From Saccharothrix deserti (lineage in GTDB: Bacteria > Actinomycetota > Actinomycetes > Mycobacteriales > Pseudonocardiaceae), in NCBI RefSeq assembly GCF_009769385.1, contig NZ_VKAB01000012.1, positions 1 to 64,000 of the forward strand: 64,000 nt of DNA, in the 5' to 3' direction. The notes beneath the pieces are model-generated. The model saw only the letters and a program-made list of their open reading frames with translations. It was not told where the DNA came from and did no database searches. Position numbers and translations under genes: made by a program. Positions 23,806 through 32,432 of this stretch are shown in pieces (the first letter of the stretch is position 1; every line of letters starts with the position of its first letter).

Positions 23806-24228
23806 ATGTACACCGTGAACCGCGCTCTGGTCGCCGCCATCACTCGTTCGTCGTACACCCAATCGGAGCAGAGCGTTACCGACGTTCAGCGCTCTGCCGC
23901 ACTCTCGGACTCGGTGCGCATCACCTGCCGGGACTCCGTCCGGATTACGTGTGATGACTCCGTCCGGATCACGGCCGCGATGGACGACTCGGTCCGCATC
24001 ACGGCCTGCGACTCCGTGCGCATCACGGCATCCGACTCGGTCCGGATCACCGCCTCGGACTCCGTCCGCATCACCGCGTCCGACTCGGTCCGGATCACCG
24101 CCTCCGACTCCGTCCGCATCACGGCGTCCGACTCCGTGCGCATCACCGCGTCCGACTCCGTGCGCATCACCGCGTCCGACTCGGTGCGCATCACGGCGCG
24201 CCGCGAGGACTTCACCCTGGCAGCGTGA
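23806..24228 (+). CDS. Octapeptide-repeat protein (DSVRITAS)12
   Basis: This encodes 140 residues. A 34-residue leader (MYTVNRALVAAITRSSYTQ and on) is followed by twelve copies of DSVRITAS-like units at 23908-24201 and a short RREDFTLAA tail. The first four units vary (C-R, C-D, an AAMD insertion, A-C) and the next eight are nearly identical. Differences among the regular copies are at synonymous third positions (TCC/TCG, CGC/CGG, ACC/ACG), which shows selection on the plus-strand protein. There is no signal peptide. The eight-residue period with alternating V-I pairs suits a beta-solenoid or amyloid-like stack; a multi-core RiPP precursor is another idea, but no modifying enzyme is adjacent. 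I recognise no family. Confidence 0.7.
   Translation: MYTVNRALVAAITRSSYTQSEQSVTDVQRSAALSDSVRITCRDSVRITCDDSVRITAAMDDSVRITACDSVRITASDSVRITASDSVRITASDSVRITASDSVRITASDSVRITASDSVRITASDSVRITARREDFTLAA
23908..24201 (+). repeat. Tandem 24-bp coding repeat, 12 copies
   Basis: Each copy encodes D-S-V-R-I-T plus two variable residues, mostly A-S. The third copy carries a 6-base insertion. Copies are uninterrupted, without spacers, and stay in frame. Synonymous drift between copies argues against a very recent expansion. Confidence 0.9.
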
Positions 24229-24261
24229 GCGGGAGCCGGCTACAGCACTGCTAGACCACGA

Positions 24262-24927
24262 CTAGGCCGCGGGTTCGCCCAAGTAGGGCAGCCACAGCGG
24301 GTCGGCTTCGGTGACGCCGGCCAGCAGCCGCCAGTGCGGCCCGCGGGGAGCGTTGGGCACCACGCGCAGACGCCAGCCCAGCTCCGAGAGGAGCTTGTCG
24401 GCCTTGCGGTGGTTGCACTTGGCGCAACAGGCCACGCAGTTCGTCCACGAGTGGGGGCCACCCCGGCTGCGCGGCACGACGTGGTCGATCGTCTCGGCGC
24501 GCCCGCCGCAGTACGCGCAGCGGTACCGGTCGCGGTGCATCAACCCGGCACGGGTCAGCGGGACCCGACCGCGGTAGGGCACCCGCACGTAGTTCGCCAG
24601 CCGGATCACCGACGGCACGACCACCTCGGACGTCGAGGAGTGGACGACAGCCCCGGCGGGGTCGCCGTGCACCACCTCGGCCTTCCCGCACACCACGAGA
24701 ACCACCGCGCGCCGCAACGGCAGCGCGGTGAGCGGTTCGAACGTGGCGTTGAGCAGCAGGACCTTGCGTCTTCCCCAAGGCAACACCACGGGCGCCTGAC
24801 CGGCTCCCTCTCCGTCGACCACCGCGTGCACGGCGTGCACCGCGAGCTGTTTTTGGCCGGACGGTGCCGACGACGCGATCCCGGCGTTCACCAGGGCGCC
24901 GATCGGGGTGGGTTGTCGGTCTGGCAC
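24262..24927 (-). CDS. HNH endonuclease family protein
   Basis: This encodes 221 residues. Residues 50-110 hold the conserved WGRRKVLLLNATFEPLTALPLRRAVVLVV segment, and residues 135-180 the HNH site: zinc pair CAYCG, DHVVPRSRGGPHSWTNCV and CCAKCNHRKAD. This is the actinobacterial HNH family that includes M. tuberculosis Rv2469c (recalled), of unknown cellular target. The ATG at 24927 leaves 152 bases to the divergent peptidase gene, a region with a GTGAC/GTCAC inverted repeat near 24994-25005. Confidence 0.85.
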   Translation of the reverse strand: MPDRQPTPIGALVNAGIASSAPSGQKQLAVHAVHAVVDGEGAGQAPVVLPWGRRKVLLLNATFEPLTALPLRRAVVLVVCGKAEVVHGDPAGAVVHSSTSEVVVPSVIRLANYVRVPYRGRVPLTRAGLMHRDRYRCAYCGGRAETIDHVVPRSRGGPHSWTNCVACCAKCNHRKADKLLSELGWRLRVVPNAPRGPHWRLLAGVTEADPLWLPYLGEPAA

Positions 24928-25079
24928 GCGACCACCTCCACCGGTTCAGCAATAGCAGACCACAGATCGCACCCAAAAATCACCTGTGATATGTGACGTG
25001 TCACGGAGCCGACACCAAAACTTGGGTGAACTCACCCCTATCGAAGATGGTTTTCATCAGAGTCGCTACGCTCGGCGGG

Positions 25080-27173
25080 GTGACCGAAGCCCCCCGCGCA
25101 GCGCTGCCTGCGACGATCACCTATCCCGCCGCGGAACGCCTCGACCTCGTCGAAGACCTGCACGGACACGCGGTGGCCGATCCGTACCGCTGGCTCGAAG
25201 ACGCTGCGGATCCCCGCACCGCCGCCTGGTCCGCCGAGCAGGACGGGCTGGCGCGGTCGTGGCTGGACGCCATGCCCGGACGGACCGCGCTGGGCGACCG
25301 GCTCGGCGAGCTGATGCGGACCGGAGCCGTCGGCACGCCGGTGTGGCGGGCCGGGCGGGCGTTCTACACCCGTCGCGGGCCGGAGCAGGACCACCCCGTG
25401 CTGTACGTGCGGGTGGACGGCGTGGAGCGGGTGTTGTTGAACGTGTCGGCGCTCGACCCGACCGGCCGGACCACGTTGGACCGGTGGTCGCCGTCCCGCG
25501 AAGGCACGCGGCTCGCGTACCAGGTCTCCGTGGGCGGCGACGAGCACTCGTTGCTGCACGTGGTGGACGTCGACTCGGGCGAGTTGCTGGACGGGCCGAT
25601 CGACCGGTGCCGGTACTCGCCGGTGGCCTGGCTGCCCGGTGGCGAGGAGTTCTTCTACGTCCGGCGCATCGACCCTGCGCTGGTGCCCGAGGACGAGCGG
25701 CAGTTCCATCGGCGGGTGTGGCGGCACCGGGTCGGGACGCCGGCGTCCGGTGACGTCAACGTGCACGGGGACGGGCTCGACCACACGTACTACTACGGCC
25801 TGTCGCTGTCCGAGGACGGGCGGTGGCTGCTGGTGAACGGCGCGCCCGGCACCGTGCGGCGCGACTCGGTGTGGATCGCGGACCTGCACGGGTCCGGGGA
25901 GTTGAAGCAGGTCGTGTCGGCCGACGACGGGGCGCAGTGCTCGGCGTGGGTCGCGCCGGACGGGCGGCTCTACCTGCGGACCAGCCTGGACGCGCCGCGG
26001 TTCCGGCTGTGCGTGGCCGACCCGGCGACGCCCACCGAGTGGACCGAGTTGGTGCCCGAGCAGGCGGATTCGGTGCTCGACGGGGTGACGTGGCTGGACG
26101 GGTCGCTGGTGCTGCTGCGGACCCGGCACGCGGTGTCGGAACTGCACCTGCACTCTCCCGGGACCGGTGAGCACCTGCGGGAGGTCCCGCTGCCCGGAAC
26201 CGGGTCGCTGCACGGGTTGTCCACAGTCGACGCACTGACGGTTGCGGACCGTGACGTGCTGTGGTTCGGGTGGTCCGACTTCACAACGCCCTTGTCGGTG
26301 TACCGGTTCTCCCTCTCCGAGGGCCGGACGGAGCTGGAGGCGGCGGCCCCCGGAACGGTCGCTCTGCCGCAGGTGTCCACACAGCAGGTCTCGTACACGT
26401 CGTCCGACGGCACCGTCGTGCGAATGTTCGTGGTGTCCGGGGAACAGCACCCGGATCTGCCCAGGCCGACGCTGCTCACCGGGTACGGCGGGTTCGCGGT
26501 GGGACGTGGGCCGGGGTACAGCGCGACGACGTTGGCCTGGGTCGAGGCGGGCGGTGTGTGGGTGCACGCGTCGTTGCGGGGCGGCGACGAGGAGGGTGAG
26601 GAATGGCACCGGGCGGGGATGCGCGAGCGGAAGCAGAACGTGTTCGACGACTTCCACGCGGCGGCCGAGCGGTTGATCCGGGACGGCTGGACCACGCCGC
26701 AGCAGTTGTCGGTCATGGGCGGTTCGAACGGCGGGCTGCTGGTCGGGGCGGCGCTGACCCAGCGGCCGGAGCTGTACGCGGCCGTGGTGTGCTCAGCGCC
26801 ACTGCTGGACATGGTGCGGTACGAGAACTTCCTGCTCGGGCGGCTGTGGGCGGAGGAGTACGGCTCCGCGGCCGTGCCGGAGGAGCTGGGATGGCTGCTG
26901 GCCTACTCCCCGTACCACCAGGTAGGGGTCGGAGTTGAGTACCCTTCGGTGCTGTTCACGGTCTTCGAGTCGGACAGCCGTGTGGACCCCAACCACGCCC
27001 GGAAGATGTGCGCGGCGCTCCAGCACGCGACGTCGAGTGATCCGACCAAGCACCCGGTGCTGCTCCGCCGCGAGACGGAGGTGGGGCACGCGGGCCGATC
27101 GGTGAGCCGGTCGGTGGGGCTGGCCGTGGACCAGTTGACCTTCCTGGCCTGGGCGACCGGCCTCGAGTTGTGA
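25080..27173 (+). CDS. Prolyl oligopeptidase (S9A)
   Basis: This encodes 697 residues. It cleaves short proline-containing peptides. An N-terminal beta-propeller (about 70-410) is followed by the alpha/beta hydrolase domain with nucleophile GGSNGG (Ser about 549), an Asp in SDSRVDPNHARKM and the His in ETEVGHAG near the C-terminus. The GTG at 25080 is preferred: homology starts at the TITYPAAERLDLVEDLHG block and a TACGCT -10-like hexamer ends 7 bases before it, as in leaderless genes. An ATG at 25047 would add 11 residues. There is no signal peptide, so it is cytoplasmic. Confidence 0.9.
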   Translation: MTEAPRAALPATITYPAAERLDLVEDLHGHAVADPYRWLEDAADPRTAAWSAEQDGLARSWLDAMPGRTALGDRLGELMRTGAVGTPVWRAGRAFYTRRGPEQDHPVLYVRVDGVERVLLNVSALDPTGRTTLDRWSPSREGTRLAYQVSVGGDEHSLLHVVDVDSGELLDGPIDRCRYSPVAWLPGGEEFFYVRRIDPALVPEDERQFHRRVWRHRVGTPASGDVNVHGDGLDHTYYYGLSLSEDGRWLLVNGAPGTVRRDSVWIADLHGSGELKQVVSADDGAQCSAWVAPDGRLYLRTSLDAPRFRLCVADPATPTEWTELVPEQADSVLDGVTWLDGSLVLLRTRHAVSELHLHSPGTGEHLREVPLPGTGSLHGLSTVDALTVADRDVLWFGWSDFTTPLSVYRFSLSEGRTELEAAAPGTVALPQVSTQQVSYTSSDGTVVRMFVVSGEQHPDLPRPTLLTGYGGFAVGRGPGYSATTLAWVEAGGVWVHASLRGGDEEGEEWHRAGMRERKQNVFDDFHAAAERLIRDGWTTPQQLSVMGGSNGGLLVGAALTQRPELYAAVVCSAPLLDMVRYENFLLGRLWAEEYGSAAVPEELGWLLAYSPYHQVGVGVEYPSVLFTVFESDSRVDPNHARKMCAALQHATSSDPTKHPVLLRRETEVGHAGRSVSRSVGLAVDQLTFLAWATGLEL

Positions 27174-27189
27174 GTGGAGGACTGACCTG

Positions 27190-28098
27190 GTGAGGACTGA
27201 CCTGATGGTCGACGTGGAGTCGACCCTCGCCGTCGAGTGGTGGGTGACCAACGGGCCGAAGATCGCCGAAGGCGCGCTGCGGATCGCGCTGACGCTGATC
27301 ATCGCCGTGGTGGTCCGGTTCCTGCTCCGCAGGCTGATCGACCGGCTGACGCGCGGCAACGGGGGCCGCAAGCCGAAGTTGCTCGCGCCGTTGCGCGAGC
27401 GGGCGCCCCAGGCGCTGGGCGCGCTGGTCTCCGAGCGGCGCGAGCAGCGGGCCAAGACCATCGGCTCGGTGCTCAAGTCAGTCGTCACGATCATGGTCTT
27501 CGGCGTGGCGTTCATACAGATCCTCACCGAGCTGGGGATGAACGTCGCGCCGATCCTGACGTCGGCCGGGATTCTGGGTGTCGCCATCGGTTTCGGCGCG
27601 CAGAACCTGGTCAAGGACTTCCTGTCCGGCATGTTCATGATGTTGGAGGACCAGTACGGGGTCGGTGACGTGGTCGACCTCGGCCCCGCCACCGGCACGG
27701 TCGAGTCGGTCGGGTTGCGGATAACCACGATCCGCGACACCAACGGCACGGTCTGGTACGTCCGCAACGGCGAGATCCTGCGGGTCGGCAACTCGTCGCA
27801 GGGCTTCGCGGTGGCGGTCGTCGACCTGCCGCTCGGGTACGGGGCGAACCTGGCCTCGGCCAGCGAGGTGCTGAACAAGGCGGTCACGGCCGCGACGGAC
27901 GAGGAGTCGCTGGCCAAGGACGTGATCGACAAGCCGCAGGTGCTCGGTGTGGAGAAGGTCACGCCCGAGGGCATCACCATGCGGGTGACGGTCAAGGTGC
28001 GGCCGGGCAGACAGTGGGCGGTCCAACGCGCCCTGAGAGCCAAGCTGATGCCCGCCCTGGACGACGCCGGCATCTCCCTGAAGTCCTCCTCCTCTTAG
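27190..28098 (+). CDS. MscS-type mechanosensitive channel
   Basis: This encodes 302 residues. One or two N-terminal helices (GALRIALTLIIAVVVRFLLRRL; KSVVTIMVFGVAFIQILTELG) precede the pore helix segment ILTSAGILGVAIGFGAQNLVKDFLSGMFMMLEDQYGVGD, the MscS signature, at about 115-155. A soluble beta/alpha vestibule follows (GTVESVGLRITTIRDTNGTVWYVRNGEI). It releases solutes on osmotic downshock. GGAGG lies 9 bases before the GTG at 27190. It starts 16 bases after the peptidase stop and is probably in the same transcript. Confidence 0.9.
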   Translation: MRTDLMVDVESTLAVEWWVTNGPKIAEGALRIALTLIIAVVVRFLLRRLIDRLTRGNGGRKPKLLAPLRERAPQALGALVSERREQRAKTIGSVLKSVVTIMVFGVAFIQILTELGMNVAPILTSAGILGVAIGFGAQNLVKDFLSGMFMMLEDQYGVGDVVDLGPATGTVESVGLRITTIRDTNGTVWYVRNGEILRVGNSSQGFAVAVVDLPLGYGANLASASEVLNKAVTAATDEESLAKDVIDKPQVLGVEKVTPEGITMRVTVKVRPGRQWAVQRALRAKLMPALDDAGISLKSSSS

Positions 28099-28235
28099 CC
28101 GTCGCGCAGCCCGTCGCAGCCGGCCGGTTGCGGTCACGCGCCCGTTCACCGGCCGTGGCCGCCCCGCCACCGACGTCGGCGGGGTCGGCGGGGTCGGCGT
28201 GGGACACCTCTCGGTGACTGAGGCAGGATGGAGGG

Positions 28236-28622
28236 GTGACCACTCCTCCGGAGAACTTCTACGAAGCAGTGGGCGGGTACGAGACGTTCCACAAGATCGT
28301 CGCGCGCTTCTACGAGGAAGTGGCCAACGATCCCGTCCTGCGTCCGCTGTACCCCGAAGAGGACCTGGGGCCCGCCGAAGAGCGGTTCCGGCTGTTCCTC
28401 ATGCAGTACTGGGGCGGCCCGCACACGTACTCCGACACCCGCGGTCATCCTCGGTTGCGGATGCGCCACGCTCCGTTCGTGATCGGTCCCATTGAGCGGG
28501 ACGCCTGGCTGCGCTGCGCCAAGGTCGGCGTCGACTCGGTTGATCTTTCTCCGCAGCACCGTGAGCAGCTCTGGGCGTACCTGGAGATGGCCGCGAACAG
28601 CATGATGAACGCGTGGGTGTGA
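28236..28622 (+). CDS. glbO: Group II truncated haemoglobin
   Basis: This encodes 128 residues of the 2-over-2 globin group II. Seen are the opening [22 protein letters not shown], the B10/CD1 region with [26 protein letters not shown], the proximal His in MRHAPFVIG and a G8 Trp in RDAWLRC. GlbO binds oxygen at the membrane and may support respiration or scavenge NO and peroxide. It is followed 57 bases later by the glucosidase gene, the same order as Rv2470-Rv2471 in M. tuberculosis (recalled). Confidence 0.92.
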   Translation: MTTPPENFYEAVGGYETFHKIVARFYEEVANDPVLRPLYPEEDLGPAEERFRLFLMQYWGGPHTYSDTRGHPRLRMRHAPFVIGPIERDAWLRCAKVGVDSVDLSPQHREQLWAYLEMAANSMMNAWV

Positions 28623-28679
28623 TTCTTGATCACCCGAACGGGCTCGTGGTGTCTGTCGCGAATGGCAGGATGACCTCTC

Positions 28680-30275
28680 GTGCGACGATCCTCCGACCTA
28701 CAACCAGAGATCGCCGACGAGTCCGCCTGGTGGCGTGACGCCGTCTTCTACCAGGTCTACGTCCGATCCTTCGCCGACGCGAACGGTGACGGCGTGGGCG
28801 ACCTCGACGGCATCCGCTCCCGGCTCGGCTACCTCGAACTGCTCGGTGTGGACGCCCTCTGGCTCACACCGTTCTTCACCTCGCCCATGGCCGACCACGG
28901 GTACGACGTGGCCGACCCCCGTGACGTCGACCCGCTGTTCGGCGACCTGGCCGCGTTCGACCGGCTGGTCGCCGAGGCGCACGCGCACAACCTCCGCGTC
29001 ACGATCGACCTCGTTCCCAACCACACCAGCGACCGGCACGCCTGGTTCCAGGCCGCGCTGCGGGCCGGGCCGGGTTCGGTCGAACGGGACCGGTACATCT
29101 TCCGGGACGGCGGCGGGTACGACGGGTCCGTGCCGCCGAACAACTGGCCGAGCCAGTTCGGCGGGCCGGCGTGGACCCGCGTCCCGGACGGGCAGTGGTA
29201 CCTGCACCTGTTCGCGCCCGAGCAGCCCGACCTGAACTGGGACAACCCCGAGGTCGCCGCGGATCTGGCGCGCACCCTGCGGTTCTGGCTGGACCGCGGC
29301 GTGGACGGGTTCCGGATCGACGTGGCCCACGGGATGGCCAAGCCGTACGGGCTGCCGAACGTCGACCCGCGGGTCGAGCTCGGGTCCGGCGTCATGCACG
29401 ACAACTCGCTGGACCCCCGGTTCGACAACGACGGGGTGCACGAGGTGCACCGGATGATCCGCAAGGTCATCGACGAGTACCCCGGCCGGATGGCCGTCGG
29501 CGAGATCTGGGTCCAGGACGACGAGCGGTTCGCCCGGTACGTGCGGCCCGACGAGCTGCACCTCGGGTTCAACTTCCGGCTGGTCGAGGCGCCGTTCGAC
29601 GCGGACGGCGTGCGGTCGGCCATCGAGCACTCGCTGGGCGCGATCCGCGGCCTGGACACGCCGCCCACCTGGACGTTGTCCAACCACGACGTGACGCGGC
29701 ACGTGACCCGGTACGGCGGCGGTGCGCTCGGCGCGCAGCGGGCGCGGTCGATGACGCTGGTGGAGCTGGCGCTGCCCGGCGTCGTCTACCTGTACAACGG
29801 CGAGGAGCTGGGGCTGCCGGACGTGGAGCTGCCGGAGTGGGCGCTCCAGGACCCGATCTGGCTGCGGTCCGGGCACACCGACCGGGGCCGGGACGGGTGC
29901 CGGGTGCCGTTGCCGTGGGAGGGCGACATGCCGCCGTTCGGGTTCTCGGAGGCGGTGAGCACGTGGCTGCCGCAGCCCAACGAGTGGGCCGGGCTGACCG
30001 CCGAGTCGCAGCTGGAAGACCCGAGGTCGATGCTGTCGTTCTACCGGCACGCGCTGGAGCTGCGGAAATCGCACGGGGCGTTCAGCGGTGACGAGCTGGA
30101 GTGGTACGGCGCGCCGGCCGGGTGCTTCGCGTTCCGCCGCAAGGGCGGCGGGTTGATCTGCGCGCTGAACACGTCCGGTAGCCCGGTGCCGCTGCCGCCC
30201 GGTGAGGTGCTGCTGGCCAGTGGCCCGATGACCGGGAACCAGTTGCCGCCGGACACGGCCGTCTGGCTCGTCTAG
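28680..30275 (+). CDS. GH13 alpha-glucosidase, AglA-like
   Basis: This encodes 531 residues. It hydrolyses alpha-1,4 or alpha-1,6 linked gluco-oligosaccharides in the cytoplasm. The TIM barrel shows region I DLVPNHTSDRH, region II GFRIDVAHGM with the nucleophile Asp, region III AVGEIWV with the acid Glu, and region IV LSNHDVTRH. QVYVRSFADANGDGVGD is the oligo-1,6/alpha-glucosidase subfamily mark. A short beta C-domain ends the protein. A GTG at 28680 starts it. About half of it resembles the second GH13 gene at 33433, a likely paralogue. Confidence 0.9.
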   Translation: MRRSSDLQPEIADESAWWRDAVFYQVYVRSFADANGDGVGDLDGIRSRLGYLELLGVDALWLTPFFTSPMADHGYDVADPRDVDPLFGDLAAFDRLVAEAHAHNLRVTIDLVPNHTSDRHAWFQAALRAGPGSVERDRYIFRDGGGYDGSVPPNNWPSQFGGPAWTRVPDGQWYLHLFAPEQPDLNWDNPEVAADLARTLRFWLDRGVDGFRIDVAHGMAKPYGLPNVDPRVELGSGVMHDNSLDPRFDNDGVHEVHRMIRKVIDEYPGRMAVGEIWVQDDERFARYVRPDELHLGFNFRLVEAPFDADGVRSAIEHSLGAIRGLDTPPTWTLSNHDVTRHVTRYGGGALGAQRARSMTLVELALPGVVYLYNGEELGLPDVELPEWALQDPIWLRSGHTDRGRDGCRVPLPWEGDMPPFGFSEAVSTWLPQPNEWAGLTAESQLEDPRSMLSFYRHALELRKSHGAFSGDELEWYGAPAGCFAFRRKGGGLICALNTSGSPVPLPPGEVLLASGPMTGNQLPPDTAVWLV

Positions 30276-30284
30276 CGCCGATGT

Positions 30285-30317
30285 GGTGGTGGCGCGGCCC
30301 TCGACCGCGCCACCACC
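30285..30317. terminator. Strong hairpin after the glucosidase gene
   Basis: A 13-pair perfect stem (GGTGGTGGCGCGG with CCGCGCCACCACC) around a 7-base loop, 9 bases past the stop. There is no U tract, which is common for actinobacterial terminators. Confidence 0.6.
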
Positions 30318-30389
30318 CCTCCGGCGCCTGGCCGGAGCCGTCCTGCGCCTCGTGGCACGTGCTCGGGCATTCGAGCAGGTCGCCGGGGG

Positions 30390-31019
30390 TCAGACCAGGA
30401 GCGGCAGCATGGAGTGACGGCGGCGGACCACCGCGCCGAACCGGGCGTCGATGCGCAGCCACGAGTCGGTGGCGGTGATGCGCACGTCGTCACCGCCCAG
30501 GAAACCCATGCCGGACAACGCGAACAGGCACCGCATCGGCACCTTCACGTCCAACCCGGAACCGCTCACCGTGATCACCGTCTGGTCCAGCAGCGACGCG
30601 GGCGGGGTGCCGCGCGGGCCGGCGTTCTCCCGCGCCACCTCCACGCCCTTCTCCGCCAGCTCCGAGACCACGCTGCCGGGCAGCCGGTCCACCGGCAGCC
30701 AGCCCGCCGACGGAGGCAGCGCCGAACGCCACATCATGTCCCGCGCCGGACCGGGGTCGACGGTCTCGGTCCGCACCACGGCCAGGCCGGTGAGCAGGTC
30801 GTTCGCCGACACGGTCACGTCATTCGGGGTCACCTGCCCGGCCACGGTACGGGTCGCCAGGGCGTCGAACGGGGTCGCGACCCACGCGTCCAGCAGGCCG
30901 CCGGACGCGCGGTTGCGCAGCCGCACCACCGCCTGGGCGTCCAGGCGAACGGCACGGGCGACGAACGCGCCGAGGTCGTCCCGCTCGGCGGGGTCGGCGA
31001 GGACCAATTCAGGCACCAT
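30390..31019 (-). CDS. Conserved actinobacterial protein of unknown function (Rv2474c-like)
   Basis: This encodes 209 residues. An N-terminal LVLADPAERDDLGAFVARAVRLDAQAVVRLRNR segment and a later GWLPVDRLPGSVVSELAEKGVEVARE segment are visible. The protein is soluble, with no recognised fold or catalytic motif. It overlaps the thioesterase gene upstream by 11 bases, in the order of Rv2475c-Rv2474c (recalled), so the association is conserved. GGAGGT immediately precedes the ATG at 31019, so the adjacent GTG codon may be the true start. Confidence 0.65.
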   Translation of the reverse strand: MVPELVLADPAERDDLGAFVARAVRLDAQAVVRLRNRASGGLLDAWVATPFDALATRTVAGQVTPNDVTVSANDLLTGLAVVRTETVDPGPARDMMWRSALPPSAGWLPVDRLPGSVVSELAEKGVEVARENAGPRGTPPASLLDQTVITVSGSGLDVKVPMRCLFALSGMGFLGGDDVRITATDSWLRIDARFGAVVRRRHSMLPLLV

Positions 31020-31440
31020 TACCTCCGGCACGCCAGCCCGCGAGGAAGTCGCGCTCGGCTTCGAGGAGACGGCGCGGACGTCCGGCCGTCAGGTTGTACG
31101 GCACCATAAGGGTCTCCGCCGTCGTGACGACAGCGCTGCCCTCCTGGCGACCTCCGCGGACGGTGTAGTCGAGCGTGAACGACGCCGACTTCAGCTCCCG
31201 CACCGACATCTCGACCACGATCTCGTCGCCGGTGAACACCGTCGGCGCGAGGTAGTCCACCACGAGGCGGGCCACCACCATGCCCTGCGACATCTCCGGC
31301 AGACCGTGCCGGGCGGCCTCCGTGAACAGGAGGTCGATGCGCGCCTCTTCCAGCAACGTCACCGTGTTGGCGTGGTTGACGTGGCCGAACGCGTCCATGT
31401 CCGACCAGCGCGGGCGCACACCCGTCACGAACACACCCAA
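31009..31440 (-). CDS. Acyl-CoA thioesterase, hotdog fold (Rv2475c-like)
   Basis: This encodes 143 residues. The 4-hydroxybenzoyl-CoA thioesterase signature WSDMDAFGHVNHANTVTLLEEAR carries the catalytic Asp near residue 16. A later DYLAPTVFTGDEIVVEMSV strand pair completes the hotdog fold. It hydrolyses acyl-CoA thioesters; the natural acyl group is not apparent. The start is TTG at 31440, supported by GGGAGG 10 bases before it; GTG at 31434 is possible. It is first in a two-gene leftward unit. Confidence 0.85.
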   Translation of the reverse strand: MGVFVTGVRPRWSDMDAFGHVNHANTVTLLEEARIDLLFTEAARHGLPEMSQGMVVARLVVDYLAPTVFTGDEIVVEMSVRELKSASFTLDYTVRGGRQEGSAVVTTAETLMVPYNLTAGRPRRLLEAERDFLAGWRAGGNGA

Positions 31441-31490
31441 GTTGAACGCGCCTCCCGGTGTTGTTGCGGTGGAGTGACCCTATCCACGCG

Positions 31491-32432
31491 CTACACCCAG
31501 GTTAAGCGCGCATCCAGGTCGAGGAATCGCCCCAGGTCAGCGACCTCGTCGGCGATATCCGGCAGAGCTCCGAACGGGTGCACGGCGATCTGCGCGCCGT
31601 CGCGCCGCCAGACCGCGACCACCCGGCCGTCCACCACGACGTGCGGGGTGAGGAAACCGCCACCGGTCTGGACGAGCGGCGCGTGCTCGGGGGCCAGGGC
31701 GGCGGAGCGGTCGCGGTAGCCGAGCAGGTAGGTGTCGAAGTGGCCGAGCATGCGGACCGTGCCGTCGGGTTCGGCCGGTTCGCCTTCCACGTCGGGGAGG
31801 TCCTTCAGCTGCCGTTTGGGCAGGCCGCTCCAGCCGGCGAAGTCGTCGGGCGTCGCCGGGCCGTAGGCACGCCGGTAGCGCCGCCACAGCTCGTCCACGC
31901 CTCGGGGTTCGCAGTCGATGCGCAGGAGCCGGTAGGTGTCGTCCAGGCCTCGGCACAGCACGCCGGAGTTCGCGGCGAACGCCAGCAGGTGCGCCGGGGC
32001 CTGCGACTTCGGGTCGAGGGTGATGCCGACTTCGGCCAGGCGGTTGACGATTTCGGCGCGTTCCAGCGGTTCGGTCAGAACTTCGCGGAGCGCGGGTAGC
32101 GCGCGCTCGCACAGCTCATCGGTGAGGCCGAGTTGTTCGCGTCTCCGTCGTCCGGCGGCGATGAAGGTCGGCCCCAGGAGGTTGACGACCCACAGGTCGT
32201 CTTCGTGGAGCAGGTGGAGGGTGCCGCGCATGGCCCACGTACGCACCAGAGGACCGTCTAGGGACCTCACGCCTCGGGCGCGCGCTGCGAGCCGTGCCGC
32301 GGACATGTCCTGGGCTTGGAGGGCGAAGACGGATTTCAGCAAGTCCGTCACGTTCTTCGCGGGGTGCGAGAGCCGCTGTGCTCGCATTCTCCGGGCGAGC
32401 ATCCACTGTGCCTCTTGGTCTGGCAAGGTCAT
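31491..32432 (-). CDS. Winged-helix DNA glycosylase-like protein (AlkZ/YcaQ family)
   Basis: This encodes 313 residues of the HTH_42 superfamily that includes AlkZ, which excises alkylated or crosslinked bases. The catalytic QxQ motif is present as Q39-A-Q41 in FALQAQDMSAARLA, followed by RTWAMRGTLHLLHEDDLWV and the C-terminal VVDGRVVAVWRR strands. AlkZ homologues occur with clusters for DNA-damaging antibiotics and also as general repair paralogues; this copy is not in such a cluster. Its ATG overlaps the LacI-family stop as ATGA, so the repair gene is the second gene of a regulator-led unit. Confidence 0.8.
   Translation of the reverse strand: MTLPDQEAQWMLARRMRAQRLSHPAKNVTDLLKSVFALQAQDMSAARLAARARGVRSLDGPLVRTWAMRGTLHLLHEDDLWVVNLLGPTFIAAGRRRREQLGLTDELCERALPALREVLTEPLERAEIVNRLAEVGITLDPKSQAPAHLLAFAANSGVLCRGLDDTYRLLRIDCEPRGVDELWRRYRRAYGPATPDDFAGWSGLPKRQLKDLPDVEGEPAEPDGTVRMLGHFDTYLLGYRDRSAALAPEHAPLVQTGGGFLTPHVVVDGRVVAVWRRDGAQIAVHPFGALPDIADEVADLGRFLDLDARLTWV

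Noticed and set aside
23908-24201. CRISPR-like array
   Set aside because: The 24-base units are contiguous with no spacers and remain in one reading frame.
23886-24215. Leftward open frame with AVMRTESD repeats
   Set aside because: It is the antisense of the DSVRITAS array. Changes between copies are synonymous only on the plus strand and give Met/Ile changes here.
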